A stretch of DNA of 23,296 nucleotides from Chara braunii (GCA_003427395.1 BFEA01000285.1:716715-740010), one strand, 5' to 3'. Positions 1 through 8,984 are shown, counted from the first letter of the stretch. Notes: generated from the sequence alone by a model not told the origin. Program-made: numbers and translations.

Positions 1-222
1 AACATCACGGAAGTATCACCAAGTGAATCGCAACATGTACAAGCACCTACATCAGTGAAAATTCAAGATTTGTAGCATCTACTCAAGGGGAAACACCACG
101 GAACTACCACAAGGTGAATCGCAACATATACAAGCACCAAAAACGGTGAAAACTCAAGATTGGTAGCATCCACTCAAGGGGAAACATCACGGAAGTATCA
201 CCAAGTGAATCGCAACATGTAC
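1..222. repeat. 91-bp tandem repeat, 2.4 copies
   Basis: Copies start at 1, 92 and 183, each with AACAYCACGGAA and then GTGAATCGCAACAT. The third copy stops near 222, where the sequence changes to unrelated DNA. The array probably continues to the left of the window. It holds no gene. Confidence 0.9.
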
Positions 223-255
223 TCTCTCCCAGATCAACAAAAATCGCAGTTTGGG

Positions 256-420
256 CAAGAAGGAGGAGGATGGAGGAGGGAGAGAGAGAAAAAAAAAAAA
301 AAAGGAAGAAGAAGAGGGAGAAGAAGAAAAAGAAGAAGAAGAAGAGGAAGAAGAAGAAAAGAGGAGAGAAGAAGGAGAAGAAGAATGAGAAGGGGACGAG
401 GAGGAAGAAGGAGGAGGAGG
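256..420 (+). repeat. Purine-only tract, about 165 bp
   Basis: The + strand is almost pure A/G (GGA and AAG triplets with an A run near 289-303), broken by only a few pyrimidines. It is followed directly by a C/T-rich stretch (421-560). Such mirror-like purine tracts can form triplex DNA. The long Lys/Arg/Glu or Leu/Phe frames through it are low-complexity artefacts. Confidence 0.9.
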
Positions 421-634
421 TCTCCCTCCTTTTCACTCACCTCCTGCTGGTCTCCAGGCACTGGAACCCCAATGCTTGGTTCTAGTCTCCTGAGTGTGGC
501 TTCTCCTCCCTCCCAAGTTCTCTCCTCCTTCCCTCACTCCTCTTTCTTAGCTATGGCAGGCTCCTAGCTCTAAGGCTGTGGAGTCCTCCCCTGTAAGAGG
601 GCTAAGAGGACCCCTGTCTCAGCCTCTCCTCCTA
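421..634. other. C/T-rich stretch without a recognisable gene
   Basis: The stretch is pyrimidine-rich with many CTCC and TCCC words. No repeat period, RNA gene or convincing frame is visible. It separates the purine tract from the hairpin train. Confidence 0.5.
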
Positions 635-1783
635 CCTCAAAGCTTGAGGGCTATGGCGGATCATTCTCCTTGCTCCCTCCCAGCCTCTAAATCTCCTTCC
701 TCTGTCCCACCACCATAGCTAGGCTACATGCTAGCTCCAGCCCTCACTCCCTTGCTCCTCTCCCGCTTGGACTCTCTCCTGGATTCATTTGGGCAGCATG
801 GGCACCTCTCATGCTCAAATGAGAGTGGCGGCCTACACCTCCAACTTATGTAGGCTGGAACAGGTCCACCGCCCAACCTCTAGGCTCCTCCAAGTGCCTC
901 TAGGTGGCGGGAGGTACCCCAAGGGCCAAATTTTCGGTTTTGGCCTACCAGGAGGTACCTGGCCTCATTTTGGCAAGGTACATGCAGTCCGAGAGGCTGG
1001 TACCTCCTCGGACTACCCCTTGGCCTACCCCGGCCTCTTCTTACTTCAAAAAGTACTGCCTTTTGGGGTACTCATCCCCAAAATGCAGCCTTTACCGAGA
1101 ATTGAGGGCCTAGAGGCCCATTTTTCATTTTTTTTTTAGTCTAGGCCTCTTTTGAGTAGGCCGTCGCATTTTCCAAGTTGAGGCTCCAATCTCAGCCTTG
1201 GATATAGCTGAGATCCACGATCCTCATCATTCCGAGCCACTCCCAAGCTCCCCTTGCCCCAAATTTGAGCCTTTACTTCAATTTTCCCTCTTTTTGATGT
1301 ATCTGGCCCAGTCCTTGGACCAAATACGCAGTTTTGTCTTGTTCTCCACCTTTTTTTTCCCTCCATTTTGGTGCCAGCTCATTCCGGAGCTAGCCGTTTT
1401 GTGTCAGCCCACAAAAAACGGCTAGATCTCCTCCTCCATAAGATCAGATTTCAAATCTATGGCCCAAAAATGAGCCGACCAACTCCCATCATCATTTTTC
1501 CTTATTTTGGCTGCTAAAATTTAGATATTGCAGAGATAATGCCCTAAGGGCCTTATCTCTGCAATCCGGATTGCACTCCTAGGATTTAGGAGGGATGAGG
1601 TCATCATTGGGACCTGCCCATCCCTACTGCTGCAGTCCCAACCTGGCGGCACATTTTCCTCCACTCCTTCCTCCTCCTTTGTCTCATTCTCCCCCCTTTT
1701 CTCTCATTTTTCTCTCCCTCCTTCTTTTATTGCTATAGGGACAAGTGTCCAACAACTATTTATCCTCTTTCTAGTTGTTGGAC
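635..1783. repeat. Train of at least twelve inverted repeats (hairpins)
   Basis: Successive inverted repeats follow one another. The strongest are 986-1014 (8 bp plus 3), 1061-1083 (TTTTGGGG/CCCCAAAA, 8 bp), 1390-1425 (11 bp), 1527-1565 (13 bp plus an inner GCCC/GGGC) and 1747-1783 (12 bp). Nested or short ones are 635-649, 806-825, 831-855, 924-945, 1106-1119, 1576-1592 and 1592-1624. GCAATCCGGATTGC (1561-1574) is a 14-bp perfect palindrome overlapping two of them. The 6-7 bp stems alone could be chance. The 11-13 bp stems are not expected by chance. The stems are unrelated in sequence. No ORF here looks real. Confidence 0.75.
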
Positions 1784-3027
1784 TTCACCCAAGGTCTGTT
1801 TTTGTAGCCGGCACCTGGCCGTTGCACCTCGGACTGCAATAGCAGCATCCCCAAGGCCAAAGGGGGCTCGTTTTTGCTGCCGTCGCTTCCCGTTTGGGAC
1901 CCCCTTGCTCCGATTTTCTTCGGCCAACCCTTTTTCCACGTGGAGCCCTCGGAACTTTATTTTTCTTGGCCTGGCCGATCCGAGATACTCGGACCGCTGG
2001 CCAGCCCCCTCATTACTACTACCCCCTCCTCTTTTTCCCCTCGGCACCTCTTGCTGGCGCTTGTCGCGGCGATACTTATCATTTTCATCCGTACCCCTGG
2101 CCCGGATGGTCTCATCCACCCGACGTTATGTTATTTTATTTTTATCGTTGTCGTTGCATTGGATCCAGGATCCCGCTGGGTCGCCCCAGGTGTCCTCCGT
2201 CTTTCCCGTCACATGTCCGTCGCCCCCCCGTTCCGTCGACGATTTATGTCAGCGCCCGACTTCTCCTCCTTTGCTTACCGCTCCTAGTCACCCCGGGTGA
2301 CGACCCGATCACGCGCGTCCCTCTATCGAGCCGGTTGCCAACTATCCAGCCGACGGCTCCGACCTCCGGCCCCTGTCCGCGGCTTCCGACGCTTTATCCC
2401 ATCGATACTCGCCCTACTAGTGGTTTCGTTGGCGCAGCCATCCTGTCTAGGCCCACGTGGTTCCTAGCTCTTTGGTCCGCCCGCGCTTCGTCTATCCCCT
2501 GGTTTTTCCCGATTTCGGGTACTTCGCCCTGCTGATACCACGCCGTCCCTTGGTCTCGCGTGGTCCCCGGCTCCTCATCCCGCCGGCACCACACTTTTTC
2601 TTAGTTCCTTGTGGTCCCGGCACTTTGTCCCGCCTGTGCCCTGTCTTCCCCTGGTGCCCCTGACGTCCTTCCGCCTTAGGGCAATCTCCTTGGTCTCCCT
2701 GCCGCCGCGTCTCGCCGGCCCCTTGCGCCCTATTCCTTCCTTTTTCCCTTCCTTCCCTTGCTGTGCACCCCCAATGCTACTACCAACTTCCCGGCGGCCC
2801 TTCTCCGTCCTTGGGAAAAGAGTCGCTCCTGCTATTCTCTCACAGTCCCTTGTCGCTCCCGCTTAGACAGTTCCTTTCTAGTTTGGCGAACCTGACGATT
2901 ATGGGCAGCCTCTAGCTTCCTACCGTCTCTGCCCACGCTTCCGATCCTTTTCAGCATTCCTACCTCCAGTTTTCTCTGGCGTGCTCAAACTAGTCATATA
3001 CGGTCTCTCGAATGACGGGAAATCGTT
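1784..3027. other. Pyrimidine-rich, C-rich stretch without a recognisable gene
   Basis: The + strand is rich in C and T. Several overlapping frames are open, up to 213 codons (1894-2535), but they are Pro/Ser/Leu/Phe-rich in all three frames, as expected from base composition. Inverted repeats are visible at 1971-2004 (two nested 6-bp stems) and 2902-2935 (TGGGCAG/CTGCCCA). TTTGGCG at 2883 weakly resembles plant primer-binding-site flanks, but nothing around it supports that reading. Confidence 0.5.
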
Positions 3028-3048
3028 CGGGACTCACCAGTCCCGACA
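3028..3048 (+). repeat. Terminal hairpin and CGACA end of the left block
   Basis: CGGGACT (3028-3034), a 4-nt loop and AGTCCCG (3039-3045) form a perfect 7-bp hairpin followed by ACA. Array sequence starts at the next base. The right-hand insertion ends in the same style (hairpin, then GCCGACA). Confidence 0.7.
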
Positions 3049-3118
3049 ACGTGTTGTGTAGACGAGGGCGTAGGTCATTCGCCGTTTCCTCTCGGGTCCA
3101 TGTACTTTACGTCTTCGG

Positions 3119-3345
3119 CTTGAATGATATTTAGTAAGCCTATATGTACCTTAGAACGTGTTCTTCAATGATTTTTGAAAAGGCTCCATGTACTTTGTGA
3201 TTTTTGGAAAGCCTCTGCGTACTTTCCAATGTGGGATTGAATGATTTTTTGCATTGAATGATTTTTAAAAACGCCTCTGTGTACTTTGCAATTTGCGATT
3301 GAATGATTTTTTGCATTGAATAATTTTTGGAAGCTCTCCGTGTGG
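3119..3345. repeat. 62-bp imperfect tandem repeats, unit 1
   Basis: TTGAATGATTTTT and CCTCTGTGTACTTT words recur with a period near 62 bp (for example 3235 and 3297). The same block is at 15640-15866 and 20369-20595. The short minus-strand frames through it follow from the repeat. Confidence 0.8.
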
Positions 3346-3396
3346 TGTACAACTTGACCTTTGGAAAACACTAGGCAACTTGAAGGTCTTTCCATG

Positions 3397-3830
3397 TCGA
3401 TGTTTGCGATAACAAGAGTTAATTATATGAATGGATGTTATGTAGCTTGTCCATGCATAGATTTGATAACCTTTTGCACCCGCGAATATTCAAATGACGA
3501 GCCAACGTCCATATTAAATCACCACGCTGATGGTGTGGGCACCTAGGTCTCTATCTAAGTGCGAGTTCACTCACACTTATGGTGTGAACCCCAAGCAATC
3601 CACTAAAGTGACAGTCCATTTAACTGCGATGACAAGATTGAATGTTACGAATCTATGTTATGTATTTGTCCATGCAACGATGTGATGACATTTTCATCCG
3701 GGAATAGACAAATGACAACCCAGCGTCCATATTAAATCACCACGCTGATGGTATGCACACCTAGCTCTCCATCTAAGTGCGAGTTCACTCGGACTTGTGG
3801 TGTGAACCCCGAGTAATCCACTTAAGTGAG
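3397..3830. repeat. 218-220 bp tandem pair, unit 1
   Basis: Two diverged copies (about 3397-3614 and 3617-3830) share GCGATAACAAG/GCGATGACAAG, TCCATATTAAATCACCACG and a palindrome built on AAGTGCGAG. They sit upstream of the ORF string in every unit, which would suit a regulatory or spacer role. That role is inference. Confidence 0.8.
3557..3796. promoter_or_regulatory. Repeated palindrome AAGTGCGAG-TTCA-CTCGCACTT, unit 1 (decayed)
   Basis: Two copies at 3557-3578 and 3775-3796 keep the left arm intact but have one or two changes in the right arm. A third, weaker copy (AAGTGAGAG left arm) follows near 3823. The perfect form is in unit 3. A binding site or hairpin upstream of the genes is possible but unproven. 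Confidence 0.5.
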
Positions 3831-4302
3831 AGTTCACTCGCACTTTGCTTGTATCCCATTCAGCAGAAACGACCACCAACCTAGCCCCAGTTGCGATTGA
3901 GCAACAAAGACTGCCCAACAACTGATAACCTGTGGGACCTCGAGTTCAATTGTGTTTCTGGAGTCCGAAACTCTACTCGAAACAGATCCTGATCCGACAG
4001 GAAGGGCTACCACAGACCCCGAACAATTTGTTTTCGCAATGACTCCAAACAATTTGACTTAAAATATTGCATTTTTTTTCAGGCGGAAACATTCTTGCGA
4101 TTTTCGTTCGTGTTATGTAGAAACCTTCGATGAGGACCTTGTGAGTATACAGAACGGGATGTGACGACTGAGTGTTGGCCTCACCAGGGGAGTTATCATT
4201 CGCCAACTTTATTTATAAGTGTCTACACGTCCGTATGTATCGTTTATGTGTGTGTGATGTGTAGAGTGCATAATGTCGTCGAGAATGTCGACAAGCATCA
4301 GC

Positions 4303-4572
4303 ATGAGTCCTGAAACGCACATGCGCTTAGCGAAACCGTTTCCTCTTTGTGCGAAATCCGTGCGGCAGTGTATCGGTCATACGTGGATCCATGAAGCAAC
4401 CAGAGACGACTTCGAAGAGGACCCATAGATGACCGTCGTCCCGTACATGAATCGACATCTTGACAAATGTAAAAATAGCAATTGGAACGCGATGGAGTGT
4501 GTCTGCCCCTTGCGCAAGCCATTAAAAGTTCGTCAATATGTTAGAGTTCGGGAACCTCATTACACTGCCTGA
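4303..4572 (+). pseudogene. ORF-1 copy, unit 1; unknown protein of about 89 aa
   Basis: The frame starts at ATG 4303, a start conserved at 16823 and 21647, and runs 90 codons to TGA 4570-4572. A TAG at 4426-4428 interrupts it. The encoded peptide has a Trp near the middle (TWIHE), an acidic run (RDDFEED) and, near the end, NSNWNAMECVCP followed by Leu and Lys-Pro. The end resembles the C(W)FC-LGKP segment of ORF-3/ORF-4, so it may be a distant, shortened paralogue. That similarity is by eye only. No function can be given. The stop at the end is kept in all three units, so this frame may really end here. Confidence 0.45.
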
Positions 4573-4647
4573 TGTTGTCCTCGAGCCCAAGTTCCTGACC
4601 CGTACGAGTAAATCACTCTGCTCCCTTAGCCGCTTGAGCAGTCGGTC

Positions 4648-4743
4648 GGGGAAATCTTTATGCGTTTAACATTTTAAAGCAATGTTGCACCGGACGGGGA
4701 AATCTTTATGCGTTTAACCTTTGACAATGACGGACAAATTGTG
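4648..4743 (+). repeat. 48-bp (16-codon) tandem duplication at the start of ORF-3, unit 1
   Basis: Two adjacent 48-bp copies both carry GGGGAAATCTTTATGCGTTT. The duplication is in frame with ORF-3 and is also present in unit 2 (17168-17263), so it predates the array duplication. Confidence 0.7.
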
Positions 4744-5415
4744 GTCGCCTCGGATAACGGGTCGAGTTTCTGGTACCTGTACTCGCTATAGAAAAAGGTT
4801 GAGGTTGAGGTAGATCCTGACGGCGACGAGGAGGATGATAAGGAGTCTGGGGACGTTGTTACTCCAACGAAGATGATTGACGCTTGGAACACCCTTTGTG
4901 TCATCCAACGATGGTCAGCCCAAGACAGGAGTTACGTAAAGTTATGTGCATGGTTTTCCCTTGGACAACCGGAGTTGCAGACCTCAGTTATTGTTGACTA
5001 CTATGGTCGAATTCGGGTGTTGAATCGCAACACTACCGTTGCTACGCTTTTTACGGTCATCAAGGTCGATGGTCGAAAAATGAAAGCTCATTTTGTTGTA
5101 AGGGAGGAGTACAAAGGGGTCACCCTAAGTCGCGAGGAAGTGTTTCACAGCCCGACACTTGTCGGTGCTCTAGGGCGATTTAGAACTCGGCTATCCGTAG
5201 ATGCCGCTCTCAGGAAGGAGCTCAAGTTAAGGGTTGACTGTTTGGTACACATTCAGTTGCACTACCTTTTCGATAATTGCGATGGCATATCATGGACAGT
5301 TGAATACAGGGATCACAACATGGAGGTTGTTTTCCACACAGATGACTACCACCGGTCAGGTACCAGGAAGGTGAAACTGCTCCCCTGTAACTGTGAAGAA
5401 GGGCATCCCTGGTAG
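4660..5415 (+). pseudogene. ORF-3 copy, unit 1; unknown 251-aa protein, two nonsense codons
   Basis: The frame from ATG 4660 to TAG 5413-5415 is exactly as long as in unit 2 (756 bp). It is broken by TAA 4675-4677 and TAG 4789-4791. The rest is open from 4792, with an internal ATG at 4873. Visible parts are FWYLYSL (about 37-43), an acidic linker (about 48-64), LG(Q)P where unit 2 has LGKP (101-104), VDGR (136-139), RVDCLVH (191-197) and a Cys-containing end, PCNCEEGHP. The stop found in unit 2 near codon 207 is a Cys codon here. The family is unknown to me; it is paralogous to ORF-4 downstream. The N-terminus starts at a recombination junction behind ORF-1 and is probably not the original one. 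Confidence 0.6.
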
Positions 5416-5912
5416 GCGTTTCCCTTGTTCCTTTGAGTAGGTGTGTCCTTGCACAATTGGGAGTGGTAGTATATTCGCGAGCAGCGTGATATTGACGTTT
5501 GTCGATGGCCGGCGGCGTGATGTGTACGACTGTCCGTACTGTCGCAATGAACATCCTGAATATCTGTAAGGAAAATGGTCTTTAATAGGAGAGTAGTTTG
5601 ACCGTTTCACATGAAGCACATGTTGAAATGAGTCGAGATTAAACGGCGGTTGCAGGACTTGCGCTCGCTTGCGAAGTGCGAATCTATTCTCACTTATCTA
5701 ACCACATGAATGACGTGTGGAAAATAAGTCGAAATTCAACCGCGGTTGTAGAATTTGCGCTCTCTTTCGAAGTACGAATCTATCCCCAGTTATCGAACCC
5801 TTGCGTGCATTCGATAAGATCGTGTATTTGTTTTTTATGCACTCGATTTTTTTTTATCCACTTGAAAAAATTGCAACTGACCCGCTTCCTTGCGTTTCAC
5901 CGCTGATGCAGA
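5416..5912. other. Spacer between ORF-3 and ORF-4, unit 1, with a 96-bp-spaced direct repeat
   Basis: The spacer holds two diverged copies of a roughly 70-bp segment (5631-5702 and 5727-5797; both have AGTCGARATT and CGAATCTAT). Near 5517-5571 a frame reads YDCPYCRNEHPEYL and stops, matching a CPYC...H tail in unit 2. A pyrimidine stretch with CTGATGCAG lies just before the ORF-4 ATG and could be a 3' splice site, but this is a guess. Confidence 0.5.
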
Positions 5913-6820
5913 ATGAATGTTGATACTTCATCGCAGAGTACGAACTCCTCATCCTCAGACATCGATCTGATCATTTTGTCAAAGAATATTTGGGAGGACA
6001 TTGGGCGTTCTGGTGTGGACCGTGAGTACATGCATTTCGAAAATTATGTTGCCCCCGACGGGGAAATCCCTTTGTGGCAAGGTGCGGAAGAAAGACCCCT
6101 TCGGATTTTTCGTGATACAGGGTCGAACTTTTGGTACCTATACACTCTGATGAAGGATGTACAGGCATGCCCTATTGGGTTGGAATCACTTCTGAAGAGG
6201 GAACCCATCGAAGAGGAACCCGTCCGAACTTCTTAGACGGTGGAAGCATGGCACATTCTATGTGAAAAACTAAAGTGGACGTCGTCGGACAAGTTGTATC
6301 AAAAACTTTGTGCCTGGTTTTGCCTCGGGAAACCGACGATGTCGACGCCGGTAATTATAGACTACTTTGGTCGAGTGAGGGTGTGTAATCGTGACACCGC
6401 CGTCGTAACGCTCTTCACTGCCGTGAAGGTGGACGGTCGAAGAATAAGAGTTATTTTCCTCGCAAGGGAGGAATTTCATGGTGTGAAACTCACTTCATTT
6501 CAAACGTTTCACACATCAGGGCTTACTGGTTCCCTTTCCCAGTTCAAAAATAGGCTAGCCATAGATCCTGCACTCAAGGAAGAGCTAGATTTGAGAGTTG
6601 ACTGTTTGGTGCACCAGCAACTTCACTACCTCTTTTATCGCTGTGATGAAATAAATTTTACAGTCGAACATAGGGACAACGAATTGCGATTTGTTCACCG
6701 TCGTCTGCATTATTCAGCTTCGAACCTTAGGATGTGACACTGCGAAACAGGAAAACGAGATATGTATGCGACTACCCTTACTGCGATGCTGGACATCTAC
6801 ATCTTCACTACCAGCGTTAA
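5913..6820 (+). pseudogene. ORF-4 copy, unit 1; unknown protein of about 302 aa, one stop and one frameshift
   Basis: ATG 5913 opens a frame matching unit 2 ORF-4 along its whole length. TAG 6234-6236 stands where unit 2 has GAG. From 6240 the frame is open again to TGA 6735-6737, because of a single-base loss around 6720. One frame over, the tail continues (YVCDYPYCDAGH) to TAA 6818-6820. Motifs in order: Ser-rich N-terminus, DLIILSKNIWEDI, FWYLY (73-77), an acidic patch, LGKP (138-141), VDGR (173-176), RVDCLVH, and a Cys/His tail. The CGA codon that is a stop in unit 2 is intact here. The core aligns with ORF-3. The tail (CxxC...GH) suggests metal binding, which is inference. No known family is recognised. 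Confidence 0.6.
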
Positions 6821-6857
6821 ACTCGCACTATGCTTACATTCGATTGATTTCTATTGA

Positions 6858-7055
6858 GTGCAAACGACGGTTGTTGCCCCAACTGAGAACATTTATGGTT
6901 TAGAGTGGTTTGGCAACATTGGGCTTCCCAAATACCGCTACCTTCAGGTCCCCGAAGATGATGACAGTCCGTCATACTACGAAGAGAAGGTGATGACAAT
7001 CCACCGTTCTGGGGAAACCGTTATCCGTTCCAAATCTTTAACTCGAGTAGTTTGA
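6858..7055 (+). pseudogene. ORF-5 fragment, unit 1; open 65-codon frame
   Basis: An open frame without its own ATG (it begins at a GTG in a longer open stretch) reads VAPTENIYGLEWFGNIGLPK, then an acidic PEDDDSPSYYEEKV segment, and ends at TGA 7053-7055. In unit 2 the same frame (19379-19576) ends at the same TGA but has two extra stops. It looks like an exon or gene remnant. It joins ORF-6 in another frame at its stop. Function unknown. Confidence 0.4.
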
Positions 7056-7219
7056 ATGGAATTTTAAGAGATATACTCGTGCGCGACTTGCCGAATATCG
7101 AAGCAGATCTCCAGGCCCGATTTTTCGAACCAAGTCCTTTTATTAGAGTTCGACATAGACGAGCTCAACGGCGACGATTGAGGGAGGCTACTCGAAGACT
7201 GCACATGCTGCCACCGTAG
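7022..7219 (+). pseudogene. ORF-6 fragment, unit 1; Arg-rich C-terminus
   Basis: In the +2 frame relative to ORF-5, an open stretch reads LNGILRDILVRDLPNIEADL, then FEPSPFIRVRHRRAQRRRLR and ATRRLHMLPP, and ends at TAG 7217-7219. In unit 2 (19576-19749) most of the same residues are kept (LRD, RDLPN, EPSPF, RVR, RAQRR, REATRRLH), with one internal TAG. The conserved basic tail and the tight overlap with ORF-5 suggest both are parts of one gene split by a frameshift or intron. No ATG is seen. Confidence 0.4.
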
Positions 7220-7245
7220 ATATCGTAGTAACTCTTTTCACACGA

Positions 7246-7943
7246 TGTCGAGCGCATCGGTCCGGCACCGCACGGGGCAACGAGGGACCCTCCCGGCCGC
7301 GTCACGCAGGAGTTGGACCAACCTCGTCACGAACACACAAATGGAGCTTCCGCAAGCCGCTCCGGCCGAGTGCGCTAGCCATACCTCTCGCGAGCCCCTA
7401 CGACAGGATAGGGCCTAAGCGAGACACGACTTACCTTCACCTTACGGAAGTTGTCACCTCCCGTCGGTGGGCGTATCCCCGCCGAGCTACCAATCCACAG
7501 TACGAAAGCTAATCAGTTGCAATCGCAGAGATGGACTTGCCGATGGCGTTTCTCGTTCGCTATAGCATAGGGGGTATACGCAGTAATACGCCTATCGGAC
7601 CCGCACGCGAATCGACATCTTGGGGCGCTAAAGCCCCTAGCACGGCTCGACGTCGGTCGACTATGACGCATCCCACACACCACGCGCACACCACTTTACG
7701 AACACAAAAATAGAACACACACACACACACACACACACACATACGAAACGACACTAAACAACACGACAACGCTCCTAGCCCCTTCAGTAGTCATCCCATA
7801 ACTCTCCGATGTGGAAATCGGATACGCGTCGCACGCGAGACTTAGTTTAAAACCGCGCCGAAGCAGGGCTAACTCATATCGCCTCGCAATGCAAGTGTAC
7901 GGAAGCAGTCGCAATGATGGTGTACTATGTAGTGCCCATAATC
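7246..7943. other. 5' region of the insertion, no gene seen
   Basis: Mixed-composition sequence with GC-rich parts. A short hairpin (GGGGC/GCCCC) lies near 7622-7637. Frames here are short and run through simple repeats. I see no coding or RNA-gene signal. Confidence 0.4.
7715..7741. repeat. (AC)13 microsatellite
   Basis: An uninterrupted AC dinucleotide run. It explains the Val-Cys minus-strand frames across it. Confidence 0.95.
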
Positions 7944-8185
7944 AAGCGGTCCCTCGTGGATCCGAGTACCGCTTATGACACTCAAGTGTCAGACTCGAAG
8001 TGTCGTGAGGGTCTAATCCCTCACGATATTGCACGGCTGAAGGAATAGTCGTGCAGGCGCCACGAGATCTCCGACCTTTGGTCTGAGCGTCTCGGTAGGC
8101 AAGGCAAATAGGCTCTGCACGGGGGCAGATTCCTTCCCTGCAGAGTCTAGGGCTTGGGATGTCCTGGACAAGGACCTTAAATCCC
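7944..8185. repeat. Seven consecutive hairpins upstream of the TATA box
   Basis: Back to back: 7944-7974 (AAGCGGT/ACCGCTT plus inner CTCG/CGAG), 7976-7991 (TGACACT/AGTGTCA), 8003-8026 (TCGTGAGGG/CCCTCACGA), 8030-8055 (TGCACGGCT/AGTCGTGCA, one G-T pair), 8063-8094 (CGAGA/TCTCG plus GACC/GGTC), 8113-8145 (CTCTGCA/TGCAGAG) and 8156-8185 (GGGAT/ATCCC plus GTCCT/AGGAC). They cover most of 240 bp with short spacers. The stems are unrelated to each other. Confidence 0.8.
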
Positions 8186-8320
8186 GGTCAAGGAAAAACG
8201 TCCGACTATAAAAATCTCCAAGAAGCAAAGGATAAAAGGGGATCTCCCTTTTCTCTCAATGCACAATCTGGTTAACCCTTATGCACAATTACAGTAAGCC
8301 TCTCAAATACTTGGAGCACT

Positions 8321-8335
8321 TATAAATATATAAGG
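8321..8335 (+). promoter_or_regulatory. TATA box (TATAAATATATAAGG)
   Basis: A strong plant-style TATA element. A weaker one (TATAAAAA) lies at 8207-8214. The AATAAA signals 230-280 bp downstream make a retroelement U3-R arrangement plausible, with transcription on the + strand. Confidence 0.6.
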
Positions 8336-8561
8336 GTTAGTTATATAAGACGATCACTTCTCACAGTCACAGTGAAGCTTCCTCGAACCATATATGTACG
8401 TAATCGCAGACAATCACATCCAGAGTCCGAACCACAAACGCACCTGCAATCACATCAAAGATTCATCCAGAAGTCCACACACTACACGGTGTCAACTTCA
8501 ACCATTCCTTGCACTCATACCCCTCGCTTTAGCCATACAAGCCTCACTCGTGCAACTCTTA

Positions 8562-8602
8562 AATAAATACTCAGTACTTTTGTTGGATGGTCATTCAATA
8601 AA
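8562..8602 (+). terminator. Two AATAAA polyadenylation signals
   Basis: AATAAA at 8562-8567 and 8597-8602. A CA-ended stretch (GAAAACACA) follows at 8610-8618. No primer-binding site is recognised behind it. Confidence 0.4.
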
Positions 8603-8618
8603 GTCCGGGTGAAAACAC

Positions 8619-8984
8619 AACAAAACAGTTCAATCACAAGGCTAAAGTCTTTTTAGGTTGAGTGGCAGGAGTGAATTGGAGTTGAATCGTAAACCGACGA
8701 ATCGGCTACCGACCTGTTATCAGTGATAACAGAAGATGATCCTTATTGGACCAAGCTGAATCTAGCTCAAATCCTGAATTGATCGATCAAGAAGACATGT
8801 ACCACAAGGCAGACGAATCCCCAAGCTAAAATCATAAGTGTGGAGAGTACAACTCCATAACACATTCTCACTCAAAATCTCCTTATAAGCTAAGCCTAAG
8901 TCTATCTCTAAGCCAGTTTCTAAGCAAAGGTAGACCTACTGCAGAATCTTCCCTATTCAGGGGGGATCACAAAAATCGTCACCT
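8619..8984. other. A-rich leader-like stretch, no gene seen
   Basis: A-rich sequence with CTAAG words, leading into the 120-bp repeats. No open frame of note and no RNA gene. Confidence 0.4.

Larger units (their letters stand above)
1..3048. mobile_element. Foreign block left of the gene array, probable 3' part of a mobile element
   Basis: This block has no similarity to the 4.7-kb array units. It replaces the first 535 bp of unit 1: array homology starts abruptly at 3049, which matches 15570 and 20298. The block ends in a hairpin followed by CGACA, and the next five bases (ACGTG, 3049-3053) could be one copy of a target duplication. The left end lies outside the window. No integrase, transposase or reverse transcriptase motif is visible. 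Calling it a mobile element is inference from the sharp insertion into a tandem unit. An array edge or rearrangement junction is the alternative. Confidence 0.5.
3049..7245 (+). repeat. Gene-array unit 1, 5'-truncated (4197 bp)
   Basis: Colinear with 15570-19766 of unit 2, and the two segments have equal length (4197 bp) despite many substitutions and a few small indels. It contains the 62-bp repeats, the 218-bp repeat pair and ORF-1, -3, -4, -5 and -6 in order on the + strand. The first 535 bp of the unit are missing and replaced by the left block. Its right end is cut by the insertion at 7246. Confidence 0.92.

Noticed and set aside
160-567. Long Lys/Arg/Glu-rich and Leu/Phe-rich frames on both strands
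   Set aside because: They are translations of the purine tract. All frames are open because stop codons are rare in such sequence.
1894-2535. 213-codon + strand frame
   Set aside because: It overlaps equally open frames, is Pro/Ser/Leu/Phe-rich from base composition, and shows no domain or motif.
2881-2900. Primer-binding-site-like TTTGGCG
   Set aside because: The match is too short, and there is no LTR end in front of it or element body behind it.
3140-3395. Conserved 70-76 codon minus-strand frames (also at 15661-15916 and 20389-20644)
   Set aside because: They translate the 62-bp repeats in two frames at once. Conservation follows from the tandem array.
3694-4052. Minus-strand frames of 72-75 codons repeated at 16215-16573
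   Set aside because: They run through the 218-bp repeat and are not kept across all three units. The + strand context is a better explanation.
7560-7914. Minus-strand frames with Val-Cys runs
   Set aside because: They read through the (AC)n microsatellite.
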